The position numbers and the translations under genes were made by a program. Source: Bolinopsis microptera (Eukaryota; Ctenophora; Tentaculata; Lobata; Bolinopsidae). From it: a stretch of 64,000 nucleotides of DNA. Each line of letters starts with the position of its first letter. The stretch's first letter is position 1. Below, in pieces: positions 31,601-46,600 of this stretch. The notes under the pieces are model-generated. The model saw nothing but the letters and a program-made list of their open reading frames with translations, had not been told where the DNA came from and made no database searches. The stretch covers positions 9,787,983 to 9,851,982 of the forward strand of contig NC_087077.1 of NCBI RefSeq assembly GCF_026151205.1. The letters run 5' to 3'.

Positions 31601-34600
31601 TCGCAACCTCACGATTGTAAAGCTGGCGTTCTAACCAACTGATCAATGAGTTTCTGCTCGGAAATATAAGGATTGATAACTTACTGATTGGTTTGATAGA
31701 GTTGACAGTAGGGTTATCATAAGGAATAGTCTGACCATGTTTAACAACTCCCTTCTGGCTTCTATAGTAATCCTTGTCAAACAGTTCCCAGTCTCCTATC
31801 TTTGCCACCCATCCGTTCATCCTGTCTTTTACTTGTCCTGAGTTTGTTAATATTTCACCTGTAGTTGCTGCTAGACGATCATCAACAAACTGTATCATTT
31901 TAACAAGCCCTATAAAAACGTAAAACAATAAGAAGCCTTATTTTGGCTTATGATAATTTCAATAAGACTTCAGACTGTTTTTGAAGTGAAAACTCACCTA
32001 GATCAGGGATCTGAACGTATCTAGCGTACCAGTTCCCGTAGTAGTGACCCTCTAGTTTGGGACCGTAACACTTGTTAGTGTTTGGCTTGTAGGTGGTGTG
32101 TCCAGCCGGGCAGTCTTTACAGCTGGTAGCACGGTCTTGAGTCGAGAATGTTCCCTGGAGGAGTTGGCAGAGATGGTTACAAACCTCTTCTGAGAGCCTG
32201 TCTGCATTTCTATTTGATTTACTATAATGTACAGTTACATTTTATCGTTTTTGTAACAGTTTCCAGTAATAATATTGGGTGTTTACTTACACGAGGACAT
32301 ATGTTGCAGGAGCCGTTATCAAGGTAGGATCCTGCTCTACAGGGCTTGCAGGGTCTGAAACCTGTTGCAGAGTAGAAGCCAGTGGGACACGGCCTTTCGA
32401 GATCTGAAATATTGTGCTATCAGCAGACTGGGTTTAGGATTTAGTTGTCCGTTTAAGTTATGAATTAAGTTATTGTTTTTGTCATTTATTACCAGGAAAC
32501 AAGGAACTAATTATCGAACAAAAAAATAACAGTACTCCTTAAGAGATTCGTAACAATTCCTCGACCTTACCGACGGTGTAAGCTTTAAGTTCGCATATGG
32601 TCAGGACCTTCCCTCCTGATGTAGATGGATGGTGTATGGAGATGTAGCGACCGGTGGTGCTACATTTGATGTGTTTTACACCGGTGATAAAGTCAGCTGA
32701 TTTCAAATCGTCACCACATACCGGGTCGGAACTGAAATGTCATGATGGATCATGGTCGCTTGGTTGGGGCATGCAAAGTGCAAAGTGCTGACTCTTTCCT
32801 CTGTTGGGTCCTGAAGACTTAGCCATCACTACATAATACTAATAGTCGGTCACTTTATGTGATGATTTTTGCTTTAACTTTTCAACTCATACCTTGATTT
32901 GGCATGTGATCTAAAAAGTTGTGCAAAGACTTAATTCTGTTGCCGAGCAGAACACAATCAATCCACAGGATAAATAGAAAATGGTATGTTCAGGCTCTAA
33001 TTTACTTACGAGGATCCTGTGTTTCCCACGTGTACCCTGAATCCATCGATCCTATCTGAAAATTAAAAATTTTGAGTTTCGCAAAGAAAATGAGAAAATG
33101 GTACCATGTGGTGGATTATGGTGAAAACTTTAAATCATGGCCAGAAATCTCGTCTGGTAAAAAATATCCACTCACTTCCGCAGCAATCTTTACGGTTGTA
33201 CACGATCACCTCTTTTACTGGGAATGTGTCTCCTAGATCCACCTTCCACCAGGGGTTCGTCTGTGGTCTGAATTTGGAGATATCATTGTTTTCAATGATT
33301 CTGTAGCAAAAGGGGTCAAAATATATAAGATAAGGATAATTAGCCCTCAAATTGAAAGTTTTTCGTCTAGCCATCAAATAGTTTTGAAACTGGCTTCCTC
33401 GCTATCACGAGATTTAAATAATTTACAAAGATTTTAATAATTTATAAAACATAATTAGTAGTACTAATTAGTAGTGAATTAGAAGTAATTCGTACACTGT
33501 GTGGGTGCACTTCCCATTAAAGAAACTCCCGTCCGTATCCCCGTCTGTCCCGTGGTTCGGGTCTCCGTCCGTGGAGTGAGTAGTGGACTGAGAAGCAGGC
33601 TTATCCCGCGCAATGTTGTACGCTGAACACAGAATGGAGTGAGGGGTATCTGAATGAGACCCCTCATCTTGAGACCCCTCATAATGAGACCCCTCACTCT
33701 CAGTGAGGGGACTTTAGTCTGCGGGATCCCTCCTCTCAGTCACTACATCAACAACATCGGACCAGCTTAAACCACGGGACAATCGGAGCAATTTCAGGTG
33801 AGCATCATTTTTTGAACTTCTTTTTTATCTATCGATCAAGAAACAGCAAAATTGTTTCAGCTTATTGGGCTCAAAAATCACAAAAGATATGGCCTTATTA
33901 ATAATTTTTAGATAGCATATGCTGATAAAATCCTTACGCAGTGTGAGTGCAAGTGTTCGCGTTATAATCCCCGTTTGTATTTCCGTCAGTCCCGTGGTTA
34001 GCGTTAGCGTCCGCTCTACCGTCGTAAGTGGTTGACTGAGAGGCGGACTTATCCCGGACAATGTTGTACGCTGAACACAAAGACAAGTTAGGGATTTTCC
34101 CCTACCTTCAGAGTGGTGTATCTAGTCTGCAGGGATCCCAACCTCTCAGTCACAACAACAACACGGGACGGACTGAAACCACGGGACGATAGGAAGTGCG
34201 CTAATAGGTGGAATTCAATGGAGCTTTTGTCGCCATTCCCTATCTATTGTTCAATGTCAAGAGACTGTTTAAGTGTTTCCAAGGAGACGCAAATTTAAGC
34301 TAAACTTGAAATATGTCCATATTGACGATCAGTAAACAACTCTTACGCAGTGTGAGTGCAACTGTTCCCTGACAAATAGTTCCCGTTGGTATCCCCGTCA
34401 GTCCCGTGGTTAGCGTCCGAACCACTGTTGTAAGTAGTGGACTGAGAGGCAGGCTTATCCCGAGCAATGTTGTACGCTAAATGTTAGTTAAATTAGGTGA
34501 AATAAAAGTTTAATTTGCAACCATCACTGCAGCGAAAAAATTCAAAACTGTAACCAAACATCAAATATAGAAAACCGCGTTTCTTAGTATTTAGTGTATG

Positions 34601-37600
34601 CTAGTCAAGCTCTAGTCACGAAGCACGAACGGCAGGGCGTACCGAAAGGTAGAAATGAAACGAGTATATTAAAAAGGATAATTAATTAAATGGAAAAGTA
34701 ATACAAAGTGAACGTCAACAGATAAAAACTTCCAAGTGTTCGCTCCAATCAATTGACGTGACAAATCACAAATGGTAGTGCTCAGTAACACTGGCTACCG
34801 TCAATTTGAATCCCTTAAAATGATTAAGGGGCAACTAAGAAGTGAGCTCTCCACTTCCGGCTCTCCGGGTATACTCTCAAAACTCGTCACGCCATACTGC
34901 GTGACGGCACAACGCATTTGCTTGCACCACGTGACACGCTGTCTCGCCAATGAGCACTCCACTAGCAGTCACCCTGTGTCCGCGAGGACCAACCACAGGT
35001 CTGGCTGTTAGTCAGGTGCAAAGTGAGCGGACGGCTCGTTACAGACAGTTAGTCTGACAGTAGTTCTGCCAGCCAACCGACTTACACTCAAAATGTGTAA
35101 CTCCCAAATACGAACATATAAAAACATTGGTTATTATATAATACCCGGAAACACATACTAAATTCTACGTCCCTTAAACGTTATGCTAAACTAAGATATC
35201 CTAAAAGATATCTCTAAATACCATATTACAACATCTCTACCCAAAAAATTTTTTCGAATATTTTAAAACAATAAAATAATCGCCCTATTCAAAATTTAAA
35301 TTTTAATGCTCCCACGCATCAAAAGTCCAAAACTTAAAAATAAGTCAAGTCTCAAAATAAAATACACGGCCCTAACCCTGTGCATTAAATTTAAATCCTC
35401 AAAATCCTAAAGTTAAAACTGAAATTGACTTCCACAAATCTTTCAAAACTTTCAAATACTTCCCTCTTGCACCAAGTTGTAGAGTCCTAGGTGTCGAGTC
35501 TTCCTCATCTGATAGAGATGTATCTGAATCTCTAAAACGTCCTTGACAAGCAAACAAAGAAGTCAAAATAAATTCGAAAGTATCTACGTTTCCACCACTA
35601 AAGCAGCCTTGAGCGAGTCGTGTTGAGAGTAAAGATCCTATTATCCCTATCAGTACTGTTCTGAAAGATACACGTGTTATACCCAAGTAAGGTACTAAAT
35701 TACTGCTAAGTACTAAATGGAAAGTTTAGCTAAGTGCGTAAGATATTACTGTACTGAGACTAGATTCCAAAGTAAGTGAACTTCCCTGTCAGGGATTCTC
35801 CCCGTCTTCTACTGGCTTAAATACCTCAAGAGATCCTTGACCAAACTAACTTTCTCGTACCCCAAACGGTCGGGTTGTCTCCGCTCCTCAGGTCTCCTAG
35901 TGTTATATCTACGCTCCTCCCTCGGAGGGCTCTGTCTTCTTAGATCCACAGGAGAAAGCGATCCTGTTGTGTCAATGTCGTGCCCCACTGTATCATATGA
36001 CCTAGAACTGCTATGACCCATCGTTCCTTCACTAACAACCGGACTCGATGATCTTCTAGCGGCCGATCTCTCTCTAGCTGGAGTGAAGAATTCTGCAGAA
36101 TTATCAACTGTTTCTACACTATCGCCTGAGGGAATGTTATGTGTGAGAGGTGTTACCGTACGAAAACTAGGATTTATAGAATTCAGATCTAGTTGAGCAG
36201 GTCTATTAACAGCCCTAGGAGTTGAACTAAAACTAGGTTGCTTGTAAATGCTAGCTGCACCATCCTTCTCCAGACGAAACTTCTTCGGATGAACCTCTCT
36301 TCTCCTCACAACTGGTGCTCTTCTCAGTTGAAAATCTGTCTCCTCTTCACTATTACTATCGGAATAATCTACAAATCGCTCCGATGAGTCCGTCTTTAAC
36401 TCAGCTCCACTGCTCTTAACCTTATTGTAAATGTATGCCTGAGGTGGCTTACTTGCTGTACACAAGACCCCTCTCTCTAGAGAGCTTACATCTCTAGTAA
36501 CCGCTGAAACATTTTCCACCGCATCAACTGCTCCCGCAACTACTGATGCCTTCTCTGTAGTATCAGCCTGAGTAAGACTACAATTGCAATGGTGGCTATC
36601 AACTTCAGGCGTAATCTGAACAACGTTTACTGTGCTATGGTCATCACTAAACTTCTCATCAAACAAGAACCCCGGAATCATACTATCCTCAACACTCAAC
36701 TCATTGCAAGATTCCTCGATCATATTACTGCAATCATCCTTAACCACTGTCTCGCTGCTAACCGGTACCTGCAGCCTCTTAAACAGTATCGGGTGTTTAC
36801 ATCTATAATGTTCACGTGTCACCCGGTTTACTCCCTCTAAAGCAGCTTCAAGACTAAAAGTGCAACTGCTACCAATGCTCGCTACATTTTCTCGAGATTT
36901 ACCATAACCCTGGTATTTATAGCGGTTAAATCCACCACACTTCTGGTTTCTCTTCCCCGAGATATGCTTCATGGTAAAAGTACAGTTAGCAAGCTCCTGA
37001 AACTTCCTGATGACAGAAGACGACACCTTTGAAAATCTCATTACAATCTCATAAATACGTGTGTTTTTGACCGCGGGTGACCTCCTCTTAAATCTAGGGC
37101 CACCCTTTAGAAGTTTAAAGGCACCTGACTGTTAGGTCTATACACTCTGTTCCAACTCTGTTGGCCATACCCACTCTGATATGAAGACCCTCTGTCTTGA
37201 TATCTACCTCTATTACCAGCTAATCTGCTCGGACAGTTCCTCTGAAAATGTCCAATATCACCACACTCCCAACAACCTTCCAACTGATGGCGAACGTTAC
37301 GATCATCATTTCTCATGGTAGCTTAATCTCACAAATACGAGCTATCTATCTAGATTTAACTGTACTGCGAAGCTTACAAACGGCTGTAAAACTGGGTGCT
37401 CGTTAAAACGATAGCACTGAACTGGAATATACAGGTACCACAAAATGCGTAGCAACACTTACCAATTCTAGTAGGAAGTACTCAAGATCTAGAACAACCT
37501 CCAACGTAATTCTTCTGAACTGCGACGTACACCGAACTTAGCTTAGCAAATGACAACGTTAGGATCTAATCGAAACTATACTGAATATAGGTGATACTAG

Positions 37601-40600
37601 AAGGATCACGAGCAAAAATAGCAACACTAAAAGTGGCCTCCAGATATAGAAAACTGAGTTTCCTCTGTATTTAGTGTATGCTAGTCAAGCTCTAGTCACG
37701 AAGCACGAACGGCAGGGCGTACCGAAAGGTAGAAATGAAACGAGTATATTAAAAAGGATAATTAATTAAATGGAAAAGTAATACAAAGTGAACGTCAACA
37801 GATAAAAACTTCCAAGTGTTCGCTCCAATCAATTGACGTGACAAATCACAAATGGTAGTGCTCAGTAACACTGGCTACCGTCAATTTGAATCCCTTAAAA
37901 TGATTAAGGGGCAACTAAGAAGTGAGCTCTCCACTTCCGGCTCTCCGGGTATACTCTCAAAACTCGTCACGCCATACTGCGTGACGGCACAACGCATTTG
38001 CTTGCACCACGTGACACGCTGTCTCGCCAATGAGCACTCCACTAGCAGTCACCCTGTGTCCGCGAGGACCAACCACAGGTCTGGCTGTTAGTCAGGTGCA
38101 AAGTGAGCGGACGGCTCGTTACAGACAGTTAGTCTGACAGTAGTTCTGCCAGCCAACCGACTTACACTCAAAATGTGTAACTCCCAAATACGAACATATA
38201 AAAACATTGGTTATTATATAATACCCGGAAACACATACTAAATTCTACGTCCCTTAAACGTTATGCTAAACTAAGATATCCTAAAAGATATCTCTAAATA
38301 CCATATTACAACACAAAGAAGTATTTGACATTTTAACTGAACAATACTCACGATCGCACTCTGATTTATCAGAGTTGGGTCTGGTCCCCTTCTCACAGGC
38401 CTCACACTCTACCTGTCCCACGTCAGTGTTAATACTGTCGTCACAGACCTTGCACGCTGCTGCTCCTGTTACGTCACTGTAAGTACCGATGGGACAGAGG
38501 GTACAACTTGTTTCTCCTGTTACAGTGTCCATCATTATACAAAATTCCTTTTTGTTTTTGGCATTAAAATAACTGCAGGTGGGAAATGACAATTTGAGAG
38601 TTTTCTAAAATGATGACTGTGTGCAACAGTAATTTACTCTCACATCATGAAAATAACAACATCAAATCTGGATATTATAAGTTTCTGATACCTTGATCAT
38701 CAGCGTAAGATCCTTTATCACACGGTGTGCAGGATGTAGACTTCCTCTTGTTAGAGTAACTACCAGCGTTACACTGGCTACAGTCAGAGCCTCCAGCGGA
38801 GCCGGAGTAACTTCCTGCTGAGCAATCTACACATGAAATCTGAAAGTGAGGTCAATTCTGTCAAAAGGGTCTGAAACAGTGAGACGTCTGAGGGTTGGAT
38901 TTTTTAAAGATTGGGAACGCCACTTTCAACTATAGTTAAATTTGGAAAGCACAAACTTGCGAACTATTTTTTAGAAAAACATTGGAATTACCATTCCCGT
39001 TTTGCTAGCGACAGACCCAGCCGGGCAGTCTGTGCAGGAAACACTGCCGTTAGTAGCAGCGAACTGGCCCATTGGACACAGGGTACAGGAAACAGTTCCA
39101 GTGCTGGCAGAGTAACTACCCTCTGGGCAGGGAGAGCAATCTTCTTGACCGGTGATGTCTGAGTAGTGACCTGGGGTGGTGCGGTATTAGATCAATTGCA
39201 ATATTTTGCTAACATGTAAAGTCAGTAGGGACTAAATATCATAGCATAATGTTGGACAAAAAGAGGAATCAAAAGCTAAATAAGAATGATACGAAAGCGT
39301 AATCGACTAAAAATCACTTTAAATTTGCACTAGGAAGAGACAATTACAAAACTCACCAGAAGGACAAAGATCGCAGGAAGTAGCTCCCTCGTCCTCGCCA
39401 TAACTCCCCTTAGCACAGTCCTTACAAGCAGTCTGTCCAGTAAGATCCTGGTAGCTACCAACAGAGCACATGTCACACTGAGCAGCACCAGGTGAGGAGC
39501 TGACGGAGCCAGCAGCACAGAGTACACAAGATGAGGAACCCTCAGGGCTGTAGGATCCAGCAGCGCAGGAGGAGCAGGATGAGGCTCCTGCAGAGTCAGA
39601 GAAGGTACCTGGTGATGGGAGTTGTGATTATGTCTAATTCTCGTAAAAAGGATATTTGTTAGTTTATCGGATTATTATAGAGGGGATGATTCTGTCGAAT
39701 CAAATTGCTTCAAGCTGTCACACTCCAAACAGAACACTCTCATTTCCAAAATATCAAAAAAGTTACAAACCGACTTCTTCCTTTTATAAAACAGTACCTG
39801 CGGCACATTTGGAACAGGATGGACTCCCCAGACTGTCAGAGTATGTCCCAACAGGGCACACTTTACAGGAGCCAGAACCCTGGTCAGAGTATTCACCAGC
39901 AGCACATAAAGAACACGAACTGGACCCTGTACTGTCAGCATACGATCCTGGAGGAGAAGAAATATTTAGGAGATGAGAGATTAAGTTGTTGTAAACCGAA
40001 CTTATATCCTTTACTTACCATATTCCTAGAAACATTTTTGTTAAAATCAAAACCTGCAGGACACAGATCACAATCATCAGATCCTGTTGCTTCAGCGAAC
40101 TCTCCGACAGCACAAGCATCACATTTAGTCAGACCGGTAACCCCAGCAAAGTGTCCCACTGGACAATCATTACAAGAGTCAGACTCAACCTGAAGCATTA
40201 GCTAAAATGAGGCAACTGATTCAATTCATAAATATAAGTTAGGAATGAGGAAATAGAAAACAATATGAAAATCCTTAAAACCATGTCCCTGAAGTTGCCT
40301 GTATTATGTTCTACCTTATTGCCATATTGACCAGCAGGACAGGGACTGCAAACAGCACTGCCCGGTACAGAGAAGTGACCAATATCACATGCTACACATG
40401 ACGTTGTAGCTGAGAGAGGAGTGAGGGTTTAATGAGAATTACAGACTTTTTCAGTACATGCGATGAATCGGCTAAATAAAGAATACAGGCCGGTGGCCTG
40501 CAACAACTATACCTCGAAATGACATGTTTACAGTCAGAGTTTTGTTCAACAATTGATTCTTAACAAAACCCTGATATTTCTCACCATTATCAGAAGCGAA

Positions 40601-43600
40601 TCTACCAGCCGGGCAATCAGTACACTTCTCTTGTCCAGTTTGGTAAGCAAAGCTCCCTGGTTCACACGGCTGACACATGGCACTGCCCTCCTCGTCAGCA
40701 AAGTACCCTGCTTTACAGTTGGTACAGTGGTGAGATCCATCCTCCTCCGCATGCGTTCCTGGGGTTGTGTGTTGGTGTTAAGTTAGTAATATATTCTAAC
40801 AATTACTACAAATTATCAAATGATTGTCAACAAATAATACAATCGACATTTTAGTTGTCGTTCTGTTCCGCGGCAGAACTGGACAATTCTAATAAATATA
40901 AAACCTCGCCTCAATAGAAACTGTTAGCTTGGTACGAACCTTTAGGACAAGGATGACACTTGTCTCCGCTAGAGTCAGAGTTGTGGTGACCGCTAGGACA
41001 GTCATGACATACAATATTACCAGTGGAGTTAGCGAACGTTCCTGTGGAGTAGCAGGTTAAGTGAGTATTTAGTTTCTTCTCTGTGACTCAGGGATAATAT
41101 AGATAAGACACAAGATATTTCGTTGTGTTTTAAGTCCAGTTATCTTTAAATAACACGTGTTTTAGAGTATACCTGGAGGACAATCAGTACAGTAAGGGCT
41201 TCTCTCGTACATGTTGTAGGTTCCTTTGGGACATTCGTCACAGATGCTAGCTCCCATCTTCGAAGCAAAGCTTCCTGTAGGGACACAAAAAATCTTTTAA
41301 AGGAAACATATAGTTGTGTGGTTAACGCTGTGATATCCGGGAAAGTTGGATCAATTTGTGTTCCTGATTTCTAAAATAATTGAAACCCACCCTTGGGGCA
41401 GGATTCACAAGAATCAGATCCGGTCTCGTCGTTGAACATTCCAGGTTGGCAGTCCATACAGTACTGCAGTCCAGGTCTAGTGTTAAACTTTCCAGCTGGA
41501 CATTCCTCGCATACCTCCTGTCCTCCCTTGTCAGTGTAACTTCCCGTGTCACAGTCGTGGCACTTGAATAAGCCTGAAGGAAGAGGGTTGGTTCATAATT
41601 ATAATATGAATGATGAGCGGAGATATGAGTGAAAACGCGCTTCTGTTTGCTAGCAGAGAAAAGTATTTGGTATTAAATAATAAACTTGTATACACAGGAT
41701 CTGAGTGAGGAACCTTTTTTGAATGGAAACATTATCAAGTGCCATAATCCTGGAGTTAACTCAGATCCCTTACCAAGATCCTGCATCTACTCCAGACCAC
41801 TTGCTATTAATAAAATCCATTTCTTTGCGCTCATTCACAAGTTTTCGTTTGATCTATAGCTCTGTGATAGGACAAAAGCTATTTGTCTCGAATGCTTGAC
41901 ACCTCGATTCGAAAGATCAAGCTTTAGCTCCCTATCGTCACAAAATAAAGGTGTTGACTCACTCGCATTGATAAAGGTTGAGAAAAAGAGATAAGAAAAC
42001 AATTCTTGTCGGGAAAGTGCTAAAAATCGAACTCCGCGAAACAAAAGGATGGCATACGATGGCTACTGTATAAAAAGGAAGAATTGGACGGATCAAAATA
42101 GTTTGATTTGTTCGAGATACAGATTAAGTGACTAATAATGATGTTTTCTATACTGTTACTAATCTCGTTCGTGTTACTATTCGAAGAAATGGATACTACC
42201 GGAGCCTATCCAATCTGGCATAAAGCTCTCAAAAAGTGGCAGCAAGACAACGGGGCCTCTGGAGACAGTGAGGAGGTGATCAACTCGGAGCAAAAGTTCA
42301 ACAACCTCGAGGAGAACGGCGAACGCAGATAAATAAGACTTTTCGGGAATATTCGTGAATATTTGTAATTTTTCGAGAAAATTCAAAATATTTGTAATAA
42401 CTCGGAAATATTTGGAAATATTCGTCTATGACATTAGCATTATTAAATTGATGTTTATATTTGACAACCTTTGGAGAGCAATTAAACTTGCATTTTTAAA
42501 TGATATTGAATGTCTGATGATACATTTTGAGGTTTGCTGCCCTCACATGCAATGATTAACCAATTTTACTGTCTTCAATGCACAAAATAGTGAAATATCT
42601 GATTTAATCAAAAAATTGCAAAAAGAAATAGATCCAAACCATATCCAAACTCCTATTTCCTAACCATAATCCTGATGCTATGATCCTAGACCCCTTATAC
42701 CATACTTCTCAACCCATCTTCCCAAAACCTTACGGTAAGGGGCACAAATTACTCCGTTCCCAAAATTCTTCAATAAAAGAAAGATTGTTATATATTATAA
42801 CTTAAAACGCTACTGCCGAAATAGAGACACAGAACCCTATGTTAAAAACCTGTAGTATTAGAGAAAGTTCCAGGAATGCAGTCGAAGCAGACTACAGATC
42901 CGGCCTGAGCAGAGTATTTTCCTTCCGGGCACAGCTCGCATTCTTTAGCTCCCATCTTACCGTTAAATGAACCTGAGATGAACGTTAGCAGGTACTTCAA
43001 GTTAAAGTGTTTCATGTTATTAGCCTTCTTAGATTCAAAGTGCAAACAAAATATCCTAAAATACGATCTTGAAACTATCGGTTTACGGGTACCTTAATTC
43101 CCAAAAATTTGGGCGACCAAAAATTTGAGCGGGCCTCTCGCCCAAATTTTTTGCAGACCAAATTAATTGCATAAATCTTTTCCGTCTGCTAAATTTTTTG
43201 CTAACCAAACTTTTGGCATTCGGCCTGTGGCCCTGAAATCTATAGAAAGATGGCTTTTTCTTCATATAATCCAAGTGAAATAATATTTGAAATTTTAGTT
43301 TTCTAATCTGTCATTCTTGGCTTGACCAAGTAAAAAGGCTTATATTTTAAATGAATAGAAATAACTGGAATTAGACTTCAAGACCTTTGGTCCGGGTTTA
43401 CAGTAGTTCGCTACACACAATTATGTACACCTTTGTTTCCCCCAAAGCTAAGCGTATGTGCCGCTTAGTTTGATAGATCATGATGTAAACCTTCTAATTT
43501 TCTTCCAAACCTTTCGACCATCTGGTGAGGCGTCATAATGATAATTGTATGTGAAAGGGGTATGATAAGATATGCTGAGTGTAAGTAGACTAAACTATCT

Positions 43601-46600
43601 GATTGAGAGACTAAATATCACTATTGTATATCTATCATTTTGTACTGTGCCATCATCACTGTATTTTTTAGTAGTTACTGGGCAGATCGTAAATTTCATA
43701 ATGTGAAACAACTCAGACTACCACCTACATGCTTAAAATTGAAAGCAAAATGACTGGAATAATAAGGAATAATAATGAACTAAGGCAAATCGTAAATTTC
43801 ATAATGTGAAACAACTCAGACTACCACCTACATGCTTAAAATTGAAAGCAAAATGACTGGAATAATAAGGAATAATAATGAACTAAGGCAAATATCTAAC
43901 TGAAATTTTAGTGGAAAATCGTTCATTTTTCGAAGAATTTGTGCCCAAATTTTCGGTCGCCCAAATGAGTTCAGATTTTCTGCCCAAATTTTTCGGGCTC
44001 AAATAAATTGTGCTCAATATAATGGCACACAAATTTTTGGGAACTAAGGTACCTTACGAGACATATTTATGTTTCGTACCATTTAAATATGTCTCGTAAG
44101 GTAATACTTTGAGGCGCATCCCCATTGATCCCCCCTTCGACAGATTCAACCCATAACCATGAATAACTAACCAGGGTGACACATAGTACAGGCAGTGGCA
44201 TCAGAAGAGTTACTGAAGTGTCCAGCTCCACACATCTTACAAGAGGTAGACCCCATCAGGTCACTGTAGTAACCCTCCGGGCAGGGGGTGCAGGAACTGG
44301 CACCTGGGCACATCGGCATAGTTAATTACTAATTAGTAAATTAGTTAATTTGAGTATTGATATAACTCTGTCAAGCAGAAGCCCTGTGTTAAGTATAGTT
44401 TACAATTCCAGAGTGGTTGAAAACAATAGCAGTTACTGTATATGGCTGGTTGGGGACTGGCCCTAAGTGCCCACTAATGTTTACTCAAAATATATATGAC
44501 AATAATATAATCAATCTCATAAAATAATAAATTCAGAATTAAATCTAGATAATAATAATGATTAAGCTAAGTTTGTTTTGTAACTAACCAATGACGTCAG
44601 AGTAGAGTCCAGGAGGACACTGTTCACAGTTACCGGCAGGGTTTATGTAACTTCCCTTTCCACAGGCGATACACTTATCACTTCCTGGCGCAGAGATCTG
44701 GAGGCCGACAAATTTATACAGAAATTAAAATGTTAGCTTTAGATAATTTGTAATTTTGTATAAAGTATATAAATAGGTCGATATGATTATTCATAGGAAG
44801 CAACCCACTCTACCATACACCCGACGCTACATCGGTTAAACTTATTACATTTATAGAGTTATAGGATACCCGTTGCTCTCTGACCTGATCTGAAGGGCAG
44901 GGAGTACAAGTATCCACACCACCAGCACTGAAGGTGTTCTCCGGACACGACACACACTTGTTGCTGTCCTGGTGTTGTCCGGCTGGGCAAGCTGTACAGC
45001 TGCTGGCTCCATCGTCTGACATGTGACCTGGACATAACAGTATGGTTACTTTTGTTTTTAGTTACCAAGTTGATAATAATAATAATAATAATAAGTTGAA
45101 GCAAAGTAAATGGATCAGATATGGATTTCATGTAATTGCTCATTAAACCAAGAGTTTTAAAAACCCAAAAATGCACTTTCATGAATATTTATGAACAGTG
45201 ACTGTACTCAGTAACTTACATCTGTAGGGGAAAAGTTTCGAATTTTTCGGTGGAATCAGAGAAGTTAAGCAATCAATGTATAGCCGAGAAAAGGGGTTTT
45301 GAACTAATTACGGCAGATATGATTTACCTGCCGGGCAAGCATTACAAGACAGAGCCCCGACAGTGTCAGAGTAAGTTCCCTTGGCACAAGGAGTGCAGGT
45401 TTCAGCACCGTCAGCACTGGAGTAGGTACCAACCGGGCACTGTTTGCACTTCGCACTTCCCTCCTCGTCAGCGTAGTTGCCAGCTGTACAGGTCTGGGGG
45501 AGAGAGGGTGCGTGATAAATTACTTCTATAAAGTAATACTGATTACTGAGTGGGTTGTTAGGGGTTTAGGGGTTTATTGTTTGAATAAGTCACACAAATA
45601 GTGAGGCTATTGTGGATTTTACATGACAAGCTTATAATGCGAAGATATCTTATACTACATTAAAATTAATAAACTGGACGTACCTTGCAGTCTGTGTTCT
45701 CAGCTCCATCATTAAAATATCCTTTCTTACACAGTTCACACTCCTTTGCAGAGTCTTTCTGGGAGAATGTACCTGTAAGGACGATGTGATTAATGGAAAT
45801 ATCACGTGGAGAATCTTAAAATTGAAATCATCCAATGTTTGAAGAAAATACAGGATACCTTAGTTTGTTCGTAGTTATCACGCACGATGTGTACTAATTC
45901 AAACAACACATCACACCTGTGATCCTTTAAGAATCTCACTTTTCAATTCGATTGCTAGAAAGTTTACCTGGTCCACATTTATCACAGCTGTCGCTGCCGT
46001 CAACAAGAGAAGCGGTACCAGCAGTGCACTTGAGACAAGCCGCACTGCCAGGAGCCCCGGAGTACTCCCCAGCAGGGCACTGCTGACAGCCTGCAGATCC
46101 TGCTGAGGCGCTGTAGCTTCCTGACATGCACTTCACACACGACACTCCTCCTGGTGTGAATCTCGTTACAGTTTCACGACGTTTCGTTCTAACAGAAGTA
46201 CAAATTCTAAGTAGTACAAATAATGACAGAAATCGGGAAAAAAGTAAACCAAGCCTCGTATGCGAAGTTATCATGCTAGCAGTACCTGTGTCTGCCTGGT
46301 ATTCTCCAGCTGGGCAAGCTTGGCACGGTTCCAGACCACTAGCGGAGATAGTACCAGGGGTACAGCCGTCTTTACAGTCTGATATAGATCTTGCTCCCGT
46401 GTCCACGGTTGTGAGACCATCTGGGCATGCTTGACACGAGGTTGATCCAGGCTGATCCTGGTAGAAACCTGGAAACGTTAATTTTTAAAACTTGAAATAA
46501 ATAGAATAGCGATCGATATCCTCCCTAAAGCGTCATGAGTGAACCTCAAATGTTATACGTTAGTGCTGAAAGTATTTAAACTAAAAGATTCGATCGTATT

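Larger units (their letters stand above)
34566..38313 (-). mobile_element. Ty3/gypsy-like LTR retrotransposon, internally deleted, in a mosaic-gene intron
   Basis: Two direct repeats of about 668 bases bound it, flanked by CAAA on both sides (34562-34565 and 38314-38317). On the minus strand the 5' LTR is followed within two bases by TGGAGGCCAC, a likely tRNA primer-binding site, and the 3' LTR is preceded by the purine-rich GGGTAGAGA. A nucleocapsid zinc knuckle is present and a scrap of RNase H, but protease, reverse transcriptase and integrase are missing. It depends on another copy for movement. Confidence 0.88.

Noticed and set aside
34772..35011. 79-residue ORF, found identically at 37852-38091
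   Set aside because: Lies inside both LTRs; identity reflects LTR duplication and no motif supports coding.
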